This document shows positions 41,138 to 49,469 of a stretch of DNA of 64,000 nucleotides, in pieces. The DNA comes from Hyphomicrobium_A sp044507625. Its GTDB lineage: Bacteria; Pseudomonadota; Alphaproteobacteria; Rhizobiales; Hyphomicrobiaceae. A model generated the notes under the pieces. That model was not told where the DNA came from. It saw nothing but the letters and a program-made list of their open reading frames with translations, and ran no database searches. The stretch lies in the NCBI GenBank assembly GCA_044507625.1, contig JBIQJE010000001.1, positions 186,001-250,000 of the forward strand, written 5' to 3'. The position numbers and the translations under genes are program-made. The stretch's first letter is position 1; every line of letters starts with the position of its first letter.

Positions 41138-42556
41138 ATGGGAATGCGGTTGTTGCATGCCGCTTCGATGGGGATGGCAATGCTTGGAGCCGTAGGGGTG
41201 ACAGCTGCTGTCGCTCAAACGGTGCCGACGGAGCCATCACAGGTCGCGCGGCCGCCGGGCAAGCTTCCCGGCGATCCGAAGATCGCCTTGGTCAAAATTG
41301 CTGACGGTTTCAACGATCCGGTCGGCGTCGCTTCCGCCTTTGACGGATCGGGCCGCATCTTCGTCGTCGAACGCGTGGGGCGCATCAAGGTCGTCAAGGA
41401 CGGCAAGATCCTCGAGAAGCCCTTCCTCGATCTCACCAAGAACACTCCGCTTGGATCGGAAGTGCAGACCGGCTTCGTCGAGCAGGGTCTCTGGTCGGTC
41501 GCATTCCACCCCAAGTTCAAGGAGAACGGCCAATTCTTCGTCAGCTACTCGTCCTTGCCGTTCAATGGCGCACACATCATCGCGCGCTACACCGTTGATC
41601 CCAACAGCCCCGACGAAGTCACGGTCGAGCAGGCCAACAAGTCGGTCAAGGTGATCATGAACATCCCGCAGCCGTACTATAACCATTACGGCGGCGGTAT
41701 CGCGTTCGGCCCCGATGGCTACCTCTACATCGGCAAGGGTGACGCCGGCTGGGAGGGCGACCCCCTCAACGCCGGTCAGGACCTTAAGGTGCTGTGGGGC
41801 AAGATCCTGCGCATCGACGTCAACACGCCGGACGATGTTGCCTACTCCATCCCGCCGACCAACCCCTTCGCGAAGGCCTATCAGGACCGCATGATGTCCC
41901 TGTTCGGCATCACCGAGGAGGGCTTCTCCAAGATCCACATGGGCGCCCGCCCCGAGATCTGGGCCTACGGTCTGCGCAACCCCTACTCGCTCGACTTCGA
42001 CAAGAAGACGGGCGCGCTGTTCATCGCTGAAGTTGGTCAGAACCATTGGGAAGAGATCAACTGGCAGCCGGCAGACAGCAAGGGCGGACAGAACTACGGC
42101 TGGAAGTTCAACATGGGCACCCACTGCCACCCGCTGACCGGGCCGAACGACAAGTGCCCGATCGTCGGTACGCTGCCCGTCGCAGAATATCCGCATCAGG
42201 AGCCCTATCCCGGTGCAGAGAAGCTGAAGGACGGCTGGGGCTGCTCCGTGATGGGCCTCGGCGTCGCCAACTATGCCGGCATGAATAACGTCTACCTGAC
42301 CGGCGACTGGTGCTCGGGCCGCGTGTTCGGCACCGGCTGGGATGGCGACAAGTGGCAGATCCAGGAGCTGATGCAGACTTCGCTGCAGTTCACTTCCGGC
42401 AACCTCGATGAGGACGGCACCGTCCTCGCCGTCAACTGCGACTGCTTCTACACCGACGACAAGGGTCCGCTGGCCAACCCGCCGGGCGCACTCTGGCGCG
42501 TCGTGCCTGCCGACAAGGTACCCGCGGGTGCCGAAGTCGCCAAGACGAAGAAGTAA
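41138..42556 (+). CDS. periplasmic PQQ-type sugar dehydrogenase (GSDH fold)
   Basis: A 472-residue exported six-bladed propeller of the soluble glucose/sorbosone dehydrogenase family. After the signal peptide (LLHAASMGMAMLGAVGVTAAVA) come DPVGVASAFDGSGRIFVVERVG, NHYGGGIAFGPDGYLYIGKGD (catalytic-His region) and YGLRNPYSLDFDKKTGALFIA (Arg-Asn of the PQQ site), each seen in true members. Two extra Cys pairs (THCHPLTGPNDKC, CDCFY) are unusual. ATG 41138 follows GGGAGA. The substrate is unknown. It opens the plus-strand part of the ebo locus, just before a cytochrome that could accept its electrons. Confidence 0.85.
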   Translation: MGMRLLHAASMGMAMLGAVGVTAAVAQTVPTEPSQVARPPGKLPGDPKIALVKIADGFNDPVGVASAFDGSGRIFVVERVGRIKVVKDGKILEKPFLDLTKNTPLGSEVQTGFVEQGLWSVAFHPKFKENGQFFVSYSSLPFNGAHIIARYTVDPNSPDEVTVEQANKSVKVIMNIPQPYYNHYGGGIAFGPDGYLYIGKGDAGWEGDPLNAGQDLKVLWGKILRIDVNTPDDVAYSIPPTNPFAKAYQDRMMSLFGITEEGFSKIHMGARPEIWAYGLRNPYSLDFDKKTGALFIAEVGQNHWEEINWQPADSKGGQNYGWKFNMGTHCHPLTGPNDKCPIVGTLPVAEYPHQEPYPGAEKLKDGWGCSVMGLGVANYAGMNNVYLTGDWCSGRVFGTGWDGDKWQIQELMQTSLQFTSGNLDEDGTVLAVNCDCFYTDDKGPLANPPGALWRVVPADKVPAGAEVAKTKK

Positions 42557-42579
42557 TCGCTGACGTCTCTACAAAAGTA

Positions 42580-42614
42580 GGCGGGGCCCTGGCTTGAGAA
42601 GCAAGGGTCCCGCC
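42580..42614 (+). terminator. long imperfect hairpin after the sugar dehydrogenase
   Basis: GGCGGGGCCCTGGCTT pairs with AAGCAAGGGTCCCGCC around a GAG loop, with two mismatches. No T-run follows. It lies 24 bases after the stop and probably protects or attenuates the mRNA before the cytochrome gene. Confidence 0.55.
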
Positions 42615-42809
42615 GCTAGATTGAACACGATAAAGAGACGCTGAAGGCTGCGATCAGCCGCGATGCGTCTCATTTGGGTTCAGCCACGCGCTACCGTTTG
42701 GAAACGGGTGCCAACTCTCTTCCCGCGGATGTGCCTCATGCTCGTGCTTCCCTGCCAGCGGCGGTCACCAGCCGCACCAGCCGAAGCGCTTTAGGAAAGC
42801 TCTGCCTCC

Positions 42810-43259
42810 ATGCCGATCAACATTCGTCGCCTTCCTGCTGTTGCTTTCATCGCCCTCACCATTGCAGTGGCCCCCGCTATTGCGGTGGAGTTCCGCAGCG
42901 CGCTCGACGATTCACCCATCGACATGGACCCCATCAAAGGCGAGGAATTCACTGACGCAGTGAAGTCCTTCCACGAATCCGGCACCAATCCTTACAACGG
43001 CGACGCCGACGCGATTGCCGCGGGCAAGGCGCTCTATAACGAGAACTGCCAGGTCTGCCACAAGCCGGACGGCTCTGGCGGCATGGGTCCGAGCCTCGTC
43101 GACGACACGGTCGTCAATGCTCGCGCCAACACCGACGTCGGCATGTTCGAGGTCATTCATTCCGGCGCCGCGGGCGCGATGCGTCCGTTCTCCAAGCGCG
43201 GCATGACCCAGGACCAGATGCTGAAGATCATCGCCTATATCCACACGCTGAAGAAGTGA
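42810..43259 (+). CDS. cytochrome cL-like monohaem cytochrome c
   Basis: A 149-residue exported cytochrome: signal peptide LPAVAFIALTIAVAPAIA, then VEFRSALDDSPIDMDP, SFHESGTNPYNGDAD, haem site NENCQVCHKPDGSGG and FEVIHSGAAGAMRPFSKRG with the likely distal Met. The spacing and the FxETGxNPYN and xFExIxxGAxGxM motifs parallel MxaG in this window, so I regard it as a shortened cytochrome cL relative. ATG 42810 follows AGGAAAG. It probably takes electrons from the sugar dehydrogenase encoded upstream. Confidence 0.88.
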   Translation: MPINIRRLPAVAFIALTIAVAPAIAVEFRSALDDSPIDMDPIKGEEFTDAVKSFHESGTNPYNGDADAIAAGKALYNENCQVCHKPDGSGGMGPSLVDDTVVNARANTDVGMFEVIHSGAAGAMRPFSKRGMTQDQMLKIIAYIHTLKK

Positions 43260-43288
43260 CAGCCAGCGGAGTACGCCAACGCGCAGCG

Positions 43289-44725
43289 ATGCATCCCCTC
43301 ACCGTTCTGAACATTGTCGGCCTGACACCGGAGCTCATCGGCGACCACACTCCAAACCTGAAGCGCTTCGCCGCAGGCGGCGGCATGCGCCGCCTGCGCA
43401 CGGTGACGCCCGCCGTCACCTGCTCCGCCCAGGCGACATTCCTCACCGGCCTCATGCCCGGCGAGCACGGGGCCGTAGCCAATGGCTGGTTCTTCCGCGA
43501 CCTCTGCGAAATCTGGCTGTGGCGACAGTCGAACCAGCTGCTGAGCGGCGAGCGCGTGTGGGATGCCGGCAAGCGGCTCAACCCCGGCTTCACATGCGCC
43601 AACATGTTCTGGTGGTACAATATGGCCTCCAGCGCGGATATCGGCGTCACGCCACGTCCGATCTACAAGGCCGATGGCCGCAAGCTGCCCGATTGCTACG
43701 CACAGCCGTCAGCCCTGCGCGATGAGCTGACGGACAAGCTCGGGGCTTTCCCGCTGTTCTCCTTCTGGGGGCCATCAACGACGATCGAGTCCTCCCGCTG
43801 GATCGCCGACGCCGCCCTGCATGTGATGCGGACGCGCAATCCAACGCTCACGCTGGTTTATCTGCCTCATCTCGATTATTGCCTGCAGCGCGTCGGACCG
43901 GACGATCCCAGCATCGCGAAGGACCTCGCCGAGATCGACGCCGTTGCCGGGAGCCTCATCGAGGCCGCGACGATATCGGGGCGCAACGTTCTGATCCTCT
44001 CGGAATACGGCATCGTCCCGGTTGATAAGCCGGTTCACATCAACCGCGTTCTTCGCGAAGCCGGTTTGCTCGCCGTGCGCGAGGAACAGGGTGGCGAATT
44101 GCTCGATCCCCCGCAGTCGCGCGCCTTCGCCGTGGCCGATCATCAGGTCGCACATGTTTACGTCACCGATCCCCGCGATGTGCCGCAGGTGCGCGCGCTT
44201 CTGGAACGTGTCGACGGTGTTTCCGCGGTTTGGGGCGAGGACGAAAAGCGTGCAAACGGCCTTGCGCACGCGCGTTCCGGCGAGCTCGTCGCCATCGCTG
44301 AGCCGAACGCGTGGTTTACGTATTACTATTGGCTGGACGATACCCGCGCGCCCGACTTCGCCCGCTGCGTGGAGATCCACCGCAAACCCGGCTACGATCC
44401 CGTCGAGCTGTTCATCGATCCCGCCACCTCCGCACCCAAGCTGGCGGTAGGCTGGCGCCTGCTGAAGCGGAAACTGGGCTTTCGGTCGTTACTGGACGTC
44501 ATTCCCCTCGATGCTACGCTCGTGCGAGGCTCCCACGGCCGCGCCGATGCGCCCGAAGCGCGCAGCCCGCTCATCATGTCGAGCGCACCGGAGTTGCTGC
44601 CCGAGGGCGTTTGTGAAGCCACCGCGGTCAAGCAGATCATGCTCGACCATGTGTTCGGACGAGAGGCGCGGTCATCCGGCTCGCCGGCGACGGCGCCATC
44701 GACACGGGTGAACCCAGCGATATGA
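43289..44725 (+). CDS. eboF: EboF, nucleotide-pyrophosphatase/phosphatase-like protein
   Basis: A 478-residue protein of the alkaline phosphatase/type I phosphodiesterase superfamily, the EboF type. It starts HPLTVLNIVGLTPELIGDHTPN and has the nucleophile Thr region TPAVTCSAQATFLTGLMPGEHG, the metal-binding LVYLPHLDYCLQRVGPDDP and the LILSEYGIVP and HGRADAPE segments. ATG 43289 fits the family start; GTG 43256, overlapping the cytochrome stop, is an alternative with no better ribosome site. It is physically separate from eboBACED but completes the set. It overlaps idi by 4 bases. Confidence 0.85.
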   Translation: MHPLTVLNIVGLTPELIGDHTPNLKRFAAGGGMRRLRTVTPAVTCSAQATFLTGLMPGEHGAVANGWFFRDLCEIWLWRQSNQLLSGERVWDAGKRLNPGFTCANMFWWYNMASSADIGVTPRPIYKADGRKLPDCYAQPSALRDELTDKLGAFPLFSFWGPSTTIESSRWIADAALHVMRTRNPTLTLVYLPHLDYCLQRVGPDDPSIAKDLAEIDAVAGSLIEAATISGRNVLILSEYGIVPVDKPVHINRVLREAGLLAVREEQGGELLDPPQSRAFAVADHQVAHVYVTDPRDVPQVRALLERVDGVSAVWGEDEKRANGLAHARSGELVAIAEPNAWFTYYYWLDDTRAPDFARCVEIHRKPGYDPVELFIDPATSAPKLAVGWRLLKRKLGFRSLLDVIPLDATLVRGSHGRADAPEARSPLIMSSAPELLPEGVCEATAVKQIMLDHVFGREARSSGSPATAPSTRVNPAI

Positions 44726-45261
44726 TTGATGAACTCGAGCACGTGATCCTCGTCGACATCGACGACCGGCCGCTCGGCACCGAGCGCAAGATCGAGGCTC
44801 ATGTCCGGGGCAAGCTGCACCGCGCTTTCTCCGTCCTCATTCACGACGGTGAGGGGAACATGCTGTTGCAGCAGCGTGCACGCGGCAAATATCACTCCGG
44901 CGGCCTTTGGACCAACGCGTGCTGCGGGCACCCGCGCCCCGGTGAGGAAACCGTGGATGCGGCACGCCGGCGCCTGCGCGAAGAGATGGGTATCGATTGC
45001 CCGCTCGTCCCCCTCGAGACCGTCACCTATCGCGCCGACGTGGGCAACGGCCTCACGGAACACGAAGTGGTGCATTTGTTCGGCGGATGCTGGCAGGGCG
45101 AGGTCGCGCCCGACCCGGCCGAGGTATCCGATCAGGCTTGGCGTCCGCTCGATGACGTACGCCACGCCGCTCTCGCCAACCCGGAACGCTTCACCGCCTG
45201 GTTCAAGGTCTACCTCAATCGCGACACCGATTGGTTCGTCGCAAGCGGCACGCTCGCCTGA
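44722..45261 (+). CDS. idi: isopentenyl-diphosphate delta-isomerase, type I
   Basis: A 179-residue Nudix-fold enzyme that interconverts IPP and DMAPP. Key features are the Cys of TNACCGHPRPGE, the RRLREEMG Nudix helix and LTEHEVVHLFGG with the active-site Glu pair. The start ATG overlaps the eboF stop (ATGA), indicating coupled translation. Type I Idi is not universal in alphaproteobacteria that use the MEP pathway. Its link to eboF and the prenyltransferase EboC suggests local supply of DMAPP. Confidence 0.93.
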   Translation: MIDELEHVILVDIDDRPLGTERKIEAHVRGKLHRAFSVLIHDGEGNMLLQQRARGKYHSGGLWTNACCGHPRPGEETVDAARRRLREEMGIDCPLVPLETVTYRADVGNGLTEHEVVHLFGGCWQGEVAPDPAEVSDQAWRPLDDVRHAALANPERFTAWFKVYLNRDTDWFVASGTLA

Positions 45262-45362
45262 TCTGCGTAAAATCGCAGGTGCGTCTCGCATGGCGGCTGC
45301 GCGCGCGATACGCCGCCATGACACGCACGCGCGGGCACACACATCGCGAGCAAGGCGGCTGC

Positions 45363-45381
45363 AAAAGGGATGCTCCCTTTT
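45363..45381. terminator. bidirectional terminator between idi and the DHPS-like gene
   Basis: AAAAGGGA-TGC-TCCCTTTT is a perfect 8-bp stem flanked by A and T runs on both sides, in the gap between two convergent genes. It can terminate both transcripts. Confidence 0.65.
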
Positions 45382-45405
45382 CTCGGCGATGGGCCGTGGG
45401 AGCGA

Positions 45406-46998
45406 CTAAGCCTTCTTCTTTTCTTCTCTCGGCTTTTCCCGGGGCGCCGCGTTTGCCGGCGCCTCTTCCGTTGTCGCCTTGGAGGAGGCGTGCGGCGCTG
45501 CCGGCGCCGGAACTGCAACCTTTGAAGGCGCGGCATCGCCCTCCGGAACGGCGGTGGCCTCTTCCATCTTCGGTTCCGTTGGCTCCCGCTTCTGGGCCGG
45601 CGCGTCTTTCTTGAAGGTGCTCCCCGCTTCCTTGAATTTCATCGCGTGCGCATCCGCCGCCGCACCCTTCGTACCGGCGACGATCCCGAACTCCAGCGGC
45701 TCGTCCTGCGCATAGCGCTTGCCGAGCTTGTGCGCGATCTCCGCCCGCGCGGTTTCGACGCCCAGGTAGAACGCGTGCCCGGCATCCGCCCGTGTGTCGA
45801 TATGCGGAAACAGCTCGAACGGATCCTGCCCCACGTGGTGGCCATCGCGGTTGTAGATGTGCACACCGTCTTCGGCGACCTCGATGCGATAGTTCGCATC
45901 GCGGATCTGGCTCGCGAGCGTTGCGATCTCCTCCGGCGTCGAGGCGAAACCCTTGCGATCCCGGATGGCCATCAAGCCGCCGCCGAAACCCTGCGGCAGC
46001 GCATTCGCTTGCTTCGCGGCATAGTATTCGCGCCGCGCGTATTCGAACTCCTTGATCGCCGTACGGCAGTGAGGGCTCACCTGCACGGCGAGCACCGCCG
46101 TGATGTTGAGCTCCGAGCAGATGCCCATCAGCAGCGCGTTGATGCCGGTCGTATCGGCGTCCGTCAATTCTGTCAGGTTGCCGATGCCCATGAGGATCGG
46201 AATATCCGGCCGACGCATCCGCAGATCGTAATAACGCGCGATCGAGGCGGCGAAGCCGTAATGGATGGGATCGAGGATCGGGTCGGCGTAATAGGGTCGC
46301 CCTTTTGCGATCATGATGTCGATGACGCGGTCGAGCGAAGCCATATCCGCGGCGCCCGCCGATATCAGAACCGGCGTCGCCGGTCCCTCATCGACGATCG
46401 AGATGTTCTTCTCCGACAGGCTCAACAGATAATCGGCACCAGCACGCGTGGCGCGGGACAGCTCCTCCGAATTGAAGGAATCGACACTCACCCGCGCGCC
46501 GTCCGCGTGAAGTGCCGCGATGGTCGCTTCCAGGTGCAGGAACGGGCTGTCGGGCAGGCAGCCCAGATCGATGACATCGGCACCCTCCGCGCGCAGCTTG
46601 CGCGAGCGCTCGATGATCTGATCGATCGTCATTGCCGTGGCATCGACGATCTCGGCGAAGATCGTCATGTTGTACTGGCTGAGATCGGGCTTCTGCTGCG
46701 CCTGGCCGAGGTATTGCGGCAGATCGGCGATCTCGTCGGGCCCACGTTCGAAGCGCGTGCCGAAGAAATCCGATAGCCGCTCCAGGTCGCCGCGGAATCG
46801 CCCCGGCATGATGACCCGGTCGGCGCCCTCCGGCAGCTTGAGCCGTCGCTCGACGATATCCGTCGTCATCAGCGCGGCGACCTTCACGCCAACGCTTGCC
46901 ACGATCGGCTCGATGGCATCGCCACCAAGCTCGTTCGCGATCCTTTTCACCCTGGGCTCTGCCAAAGAGCCGGTGACCAATACGACACGCTCAGCCAT
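45406..46998 (-). CDS. dihydropteroate-synthase-like protein (DUF6513 type)
   Basis: A 530-residue protein. Residues ~1-120 form an N-terminal Rossmann-like domain (VVLVTGSLAEPRVKRIANELGG). Residues ~130-420 are a DHPS-like barrel (EGADVIDLGCLPDSPF, VSVDSFNSEELSRATRAG, YYADPILDPIHYGFAAS, PILMGIGNLTELTDADT). The C-terminal ~75 residues are a Lys/Glu/Ala/Pro-rich tail ending EEKKKA. Homologues occur in methanogens and methylotrophs that use tetrahydromethanopterin, so a part in making that C1 carrier is likely. This comes from phyletic knowledge; no other gene of that pathway is visible here. Confidence 0.8.
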   Translation of the reverse strand: MAERVVLVTGSLAEPRVKRIANELGGDAIEPIVASVGVKVAALMTTDIVERRLKLPEGADRVIMPGRFRGDLERLSDFFGTRFERGPDEIADLPQYLGQAQQKPDLSQYNMTIFAEIVDATAMTIDQIIERSRKLRAEGADVIDLGCLPDSPFLHLEATIAALHADGARVSVDSFNSEELSRATRAGADYLLSLSEKNISIVDEGPATPVLISAGAADMASLDRVIDIMIAKGRPYYADPILDPIHYGFAASIARYYDLRMRRPDIPILMGIGNLTELTDADTTGINALLMGICSELNITAVLAVQVSPHCRTAIKEFEYARREYYAAKQANALPQGFGGGLMAIRDRKGFASTPEEIATLASQIRDANYRIEVAEDGVHIYNRDGHHVGQDPFELFPHIDTRADAGHAFYLGVETARAEIAHKLGKRYAQDEPLEFGIVAGTKGAAADAHAMKFKEAGSTFKKDAPAQKREPTEPKMEEATAVPEGDAAPSKVAVPAPAAPHASSKATTEEAPANAAPREKPREEKKKA

Positions 46999-47463
46999 GG
47001 CCGGAGAATTTCAGCACAATTCGCGCACCGCAAGGGGCCGCACCATAGCCAGACATGAAATTGCCGGCGAACGAGCGGGCGCGCCGTTAAGCCGCGCACG
47101 CCAACGCCACCCTTCCTGCGTGTTCCGGCCGCCGCCTATCGAAGTTGTATACGACCACGCGCTTGCGACGGGCGCCGGAAGAACTACCCGGTCCGGTCCG
47201 GGTCGGCGCTCGGCACGTTGGAGACGAACCGTAAGCGCCAATCGGGGCTTTAGCTTCGAAAGCGGAGCAAATCGCCTCTCGCCTGCAACCGTCCCGGCAA
47301 CCTTCGAGGCAGGTTCCGCGCATCGAATGCCCGAACGGCGTGTTGATTGATGTCGGAGGCGCGCGACGTCTTCACCGATACACGGTCCATCACGCCCATG
47401 TGTTCATCTCTCCTTCCCAGGAGGGTTAGAGATATCGTCAGCATGTTCTCGCGGGATTATGCG
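46999..47463. other. 465-base gap, no supported gene
   Basis: Lies between two divergent genes and must hold their promoters. An open plus-strand frame crosses it but has biased, arginine-rich composition and no homology that I recognise. GGAGGG near 47418 could serve an earlier start (ATG 47440) of the downstream hydrolase. Confidence 0.35.
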
Positions 47464-48732
47464 ATGCCGACACGCCGATTTGTGCTCGTTCTCGCCGCAG
47501 CATTGACGCTCGCGCCCTGGAGTTACGCCTTCGCCGTCGAATGGTCCGCCTACGATACGGCCCAGCTCGACGGAATGATTACGCAATGGCTCGGCAGCGG
47601 TGCGAAACGGCGCGCCCCCGCGCTAAGCGTTGCCGTGGGCATCAACGGTGAGCTCGTTTTCGCACGCGGATATGGCGAGGCGCGCCCCGGGCAGCCAGCC
47701 GACGAGCACACCGTTTACCAGATAGGCTCGCTGTCCAAGCAGTTCACCGCGTCCGCCGTACTCCGGCTGGTGGACGAGAGTGCAACATCCCGGCAACGCG
47801 ACACGCCCCCCACCCTGTCTACGCCGGTGCAGGAGCTTCTGCCGGGCTTCGACGCGTGGGGCAGCGCGAATGATGGCCCGCCTGTAACCGTACGGCGTCT
47901 CCTCACCATGACGTCCGGCATCCAGAACCTGCTCCACCATCCCCCGCCAGGTTCCGATCCCTGGGGTCACATCACGGCAGCCCAGATGCTAGAGGGCCTG
48001 CGCCGCCTGCCGCCATCCACCCGCCACCGCGGCTTCGCCTACGACAATTTCAATTACTTCCTGCTGGCGCAGATCATCGAAGCCGCAGCGCAGGACAAGG
48101 CGCAGAGCTTTGCAGAGTTCGTACGTGCCGCGATGATCACGCCCCTCAAGCTGGAGGACACCGGCTTCACTTCCAATCTCGATCCGAACCGCAACCTGCG
48201 CATGGCGACGCCGTCATGGGGAAAGACATCGCCTTATCTGCGCCGGCCTGCGTTCATGCTCTCCGAGTGGCTCAAGGGCTCCGCCGATATGGTCAGCTCC
48301 GCAGCCGACCTTTTCAGCTGGAACAAGGCCGTCATGGAGAACCGCGCTGTCAGCCCTGCGAGCCGCAACCTCATGTTCTCCAACGCCGCCCGCGTCACGA
48401 TCTCCAAATACTACGGCATGGGCTGGTTCGTGGAGCACAACGCCGGTTGGGACTGGCACACCCACACCGGTTACGTGCCCGGATTCACGGCCTCCAATGC
48501 AATCGTCAGCAATCCGCGCGATGGCACTTGGATCAGTGTGTCACTGCTCACCAATGCCGATGATGTACGCGGGCTCGAAGACCTGTCCGCCGAGATCGTG
48601 CGCGCCGCAAAACGGCATGTCCCCGTAGCCCTGCTGCCCGTCGAGCGGACACCCCAATTTTCCTGCCCCATGGCTGGGCAGGCGATGGCGGCGCCCGTTC
48701 CCGTGCCTCCCCATCTGGCCTCGTCGCGCTAG
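47464..48732 (+). CDS. exported beta-lactamase-fold serine hydrolase
   Basis: A 422-residue class C beta-lactamase/DD-peptidase-like protein. A signal peptide (RRFVLVLAAALTLAPWSYAFA) precedes the catalytic Ser-x-x-Lys in YQIGSLSKQFTASAVL and the Tyr motif in RGFAYDNFNYFLLAQII (YDN). The third motif reads HTHTGYVPGF instead of the usual HxG/KTG, but with the Thr-Gly conserved. Such proteins are mostly esterases or peptidases rather than antibiotic resistance enzymes. Start choice is uncertain: ATG 47440 or the frame from 47347 are alternatives. It stands alone. Confidence 0.8.
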   Translation: MPTRRFVLVLAAALTLAPWSYAFAVEWSAYDTAQLDGMITQWLGSGAKRRAPALSVAVGINGELVFARGYGEARPGQPADEHTVYQIGSLSKQFTASAVLRLVDESATSRQRDTPPTLSTPVQELLPGFDAWGSANDGPPVTVRRLLTMTSGIQNLLHHPPPGSDPWGHITAAQMLEGLRRLPPSTRHRGFAYDNFNYFLLAQIIEAAAQDKAQSFAEFVRAAMITPLKLEDTGFTSNLDPNRNLRMATPSWGKTSPYLRRPAFMLSEWLKGSADMVSSAADLFSWNKAVMENRAVSPASRNLMFSNAARVTISKYYGMGWFVEHNAGWDWHTHTGYVPGFTASNAIVSNPRDGTWISVSLLTNADDVRGLEDLSAEIVRAAKRHVPVALLPVERTPQFSCPMAGQAMAAPVPVPPHLASSR

Positions 48733-48862
48733 CCTAGAGCCGAGTTTCCCCGCCGCATCCTGGCGGAGCCACATCGGCCGCCGCCATTTCATCCGCGGGC
48801 TGCCTTTTCTTCCCGTCCCGAATTGCATTTCGGCGGCGGGGCGCCTCGCCTAAAATCATCCG

Positions 48863-48968
48863 CAGCGCTACGACCGACCCCCAAGAATCGATCGGACGGA
48901 GCCCTCCCTCGGGCCCTTGTGGCGTTTTCAGGCGCCCGGTTGGCAACAATCGCGGCGCCTCTTTTTTT
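48863..48968 (+). ncRNA. candidate small RNA with intrinsic terminator
   Basis: A -10-like TAAAAT at 48851-48856 could start a ~105-nt RNA. Within it GCCC-TCCCTC-GGGC (48901-48914) shows a pyrimidine loop able to pair with Shine-Dalgarno sequences, a pattern seen in several alphaproteobacterial small RNAs. The RNA would end in the terminator at 48930-48968. No convincing -35 was found, so the same terminator may only close the hydrolase mRNA. Confidence 0.35.
48930..48968 (+). terminator. rho-independent terminator, plus strand
   Basis: AGGCGCC and GGCGCCT form a perfect stem, continued by CGGTTG/CAATCG (one G-T pair) around a GCAA loop, with one bulged C, followed by CTTTTTTT. It lies about 200 bases after the beta-lactamase-fold gene. 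Confidence 0.8.
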
Positions 48969-49004
48969 GGCCCTGGCGTAGTGCTTGCCTGCGCCGCCAC
49001 CCGG

Positions 49005-49469
49005 CTACTCGGCGACCACCGTCAGCACACCCTTCATCCCGTCGTGACCCATGCCGCAATAGAGCATGCAGCGCACCGGGTAGCTTCCGGCCTTGTCGAA
49101 CACGTGGCTCACCTGCGTGACCTCACCCGGCACGATGGTCTTTTCGACCACTACGGCTCCGGCCTCGTCATAGATCGTAAAGCCGTGGCTGACGTCGCTC
49201 GACGTGATGTTGAACGTGATCTGTTGACCGGCCGGCACTTTCTTCGGTGAAAGCTTCCAGTTCCACTGACTGGCTTTCACCTCGACGGCAACGTCGCCCG
49301 CAGCGGCGGCGCGCCCGATCCACGGTCCGTGCGTGATGCAGCTCCAGAGAAGCAGCGTACCTGCCGTCCCCAGCGCTGCCGCACCCACATGGCGATAGTT
49401 GATCCAATCGCCATTCCAGAACCGCCGCGCGCGTGCCCACATCGACTTCGCATCATTCCATATCGCCAT
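49005..49469 (-). CDS. stand-alone CuA (cytochrome oxidase subunit II-like) protein
   Basis: A 154-residue protein with one N-terminal membrane span (about residues 27-45) and a periplasmic cupredoxin domain. All side-chain CuA ligands are present: His95 (SDVSHGFTIYD) and Cys134, Cys138, His142, Met145 (VRCMLYCGMGHDGM). It resembles the soluble part of an oxidase subunit II, but no subunit I gene is near. It could be an electron shuttle or belong to a remote haem-copper or NO reductase. The start ATG 49469 follows GGAGAGG; the longer frame (49535) lacks support. Confidence 0.85.
   Translation of the reverse strand: MAIWNDAKSMWARARRFWNGDWINYRHVGAAALGTAGTLLLWSCITHGPWIGRAAAAGDVAVEVKASQWNWKLSPKKVPAGQQITFNITSSDVSHGFTIYDEAGAVVVEKTIVPGEVTQVSHVFDKAGSYPVRCMLYCGMGHDGMKGVLTVVAE

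Noticed and set aside
47464..48732. Calling the serine hydrolase an antibiotic-resistance beta-lactamase
   Set aside because: It has the SxxK site but an altered third motif (HTHTG) and stands alone; esterase or peptidase relatives are much more common in this fold.
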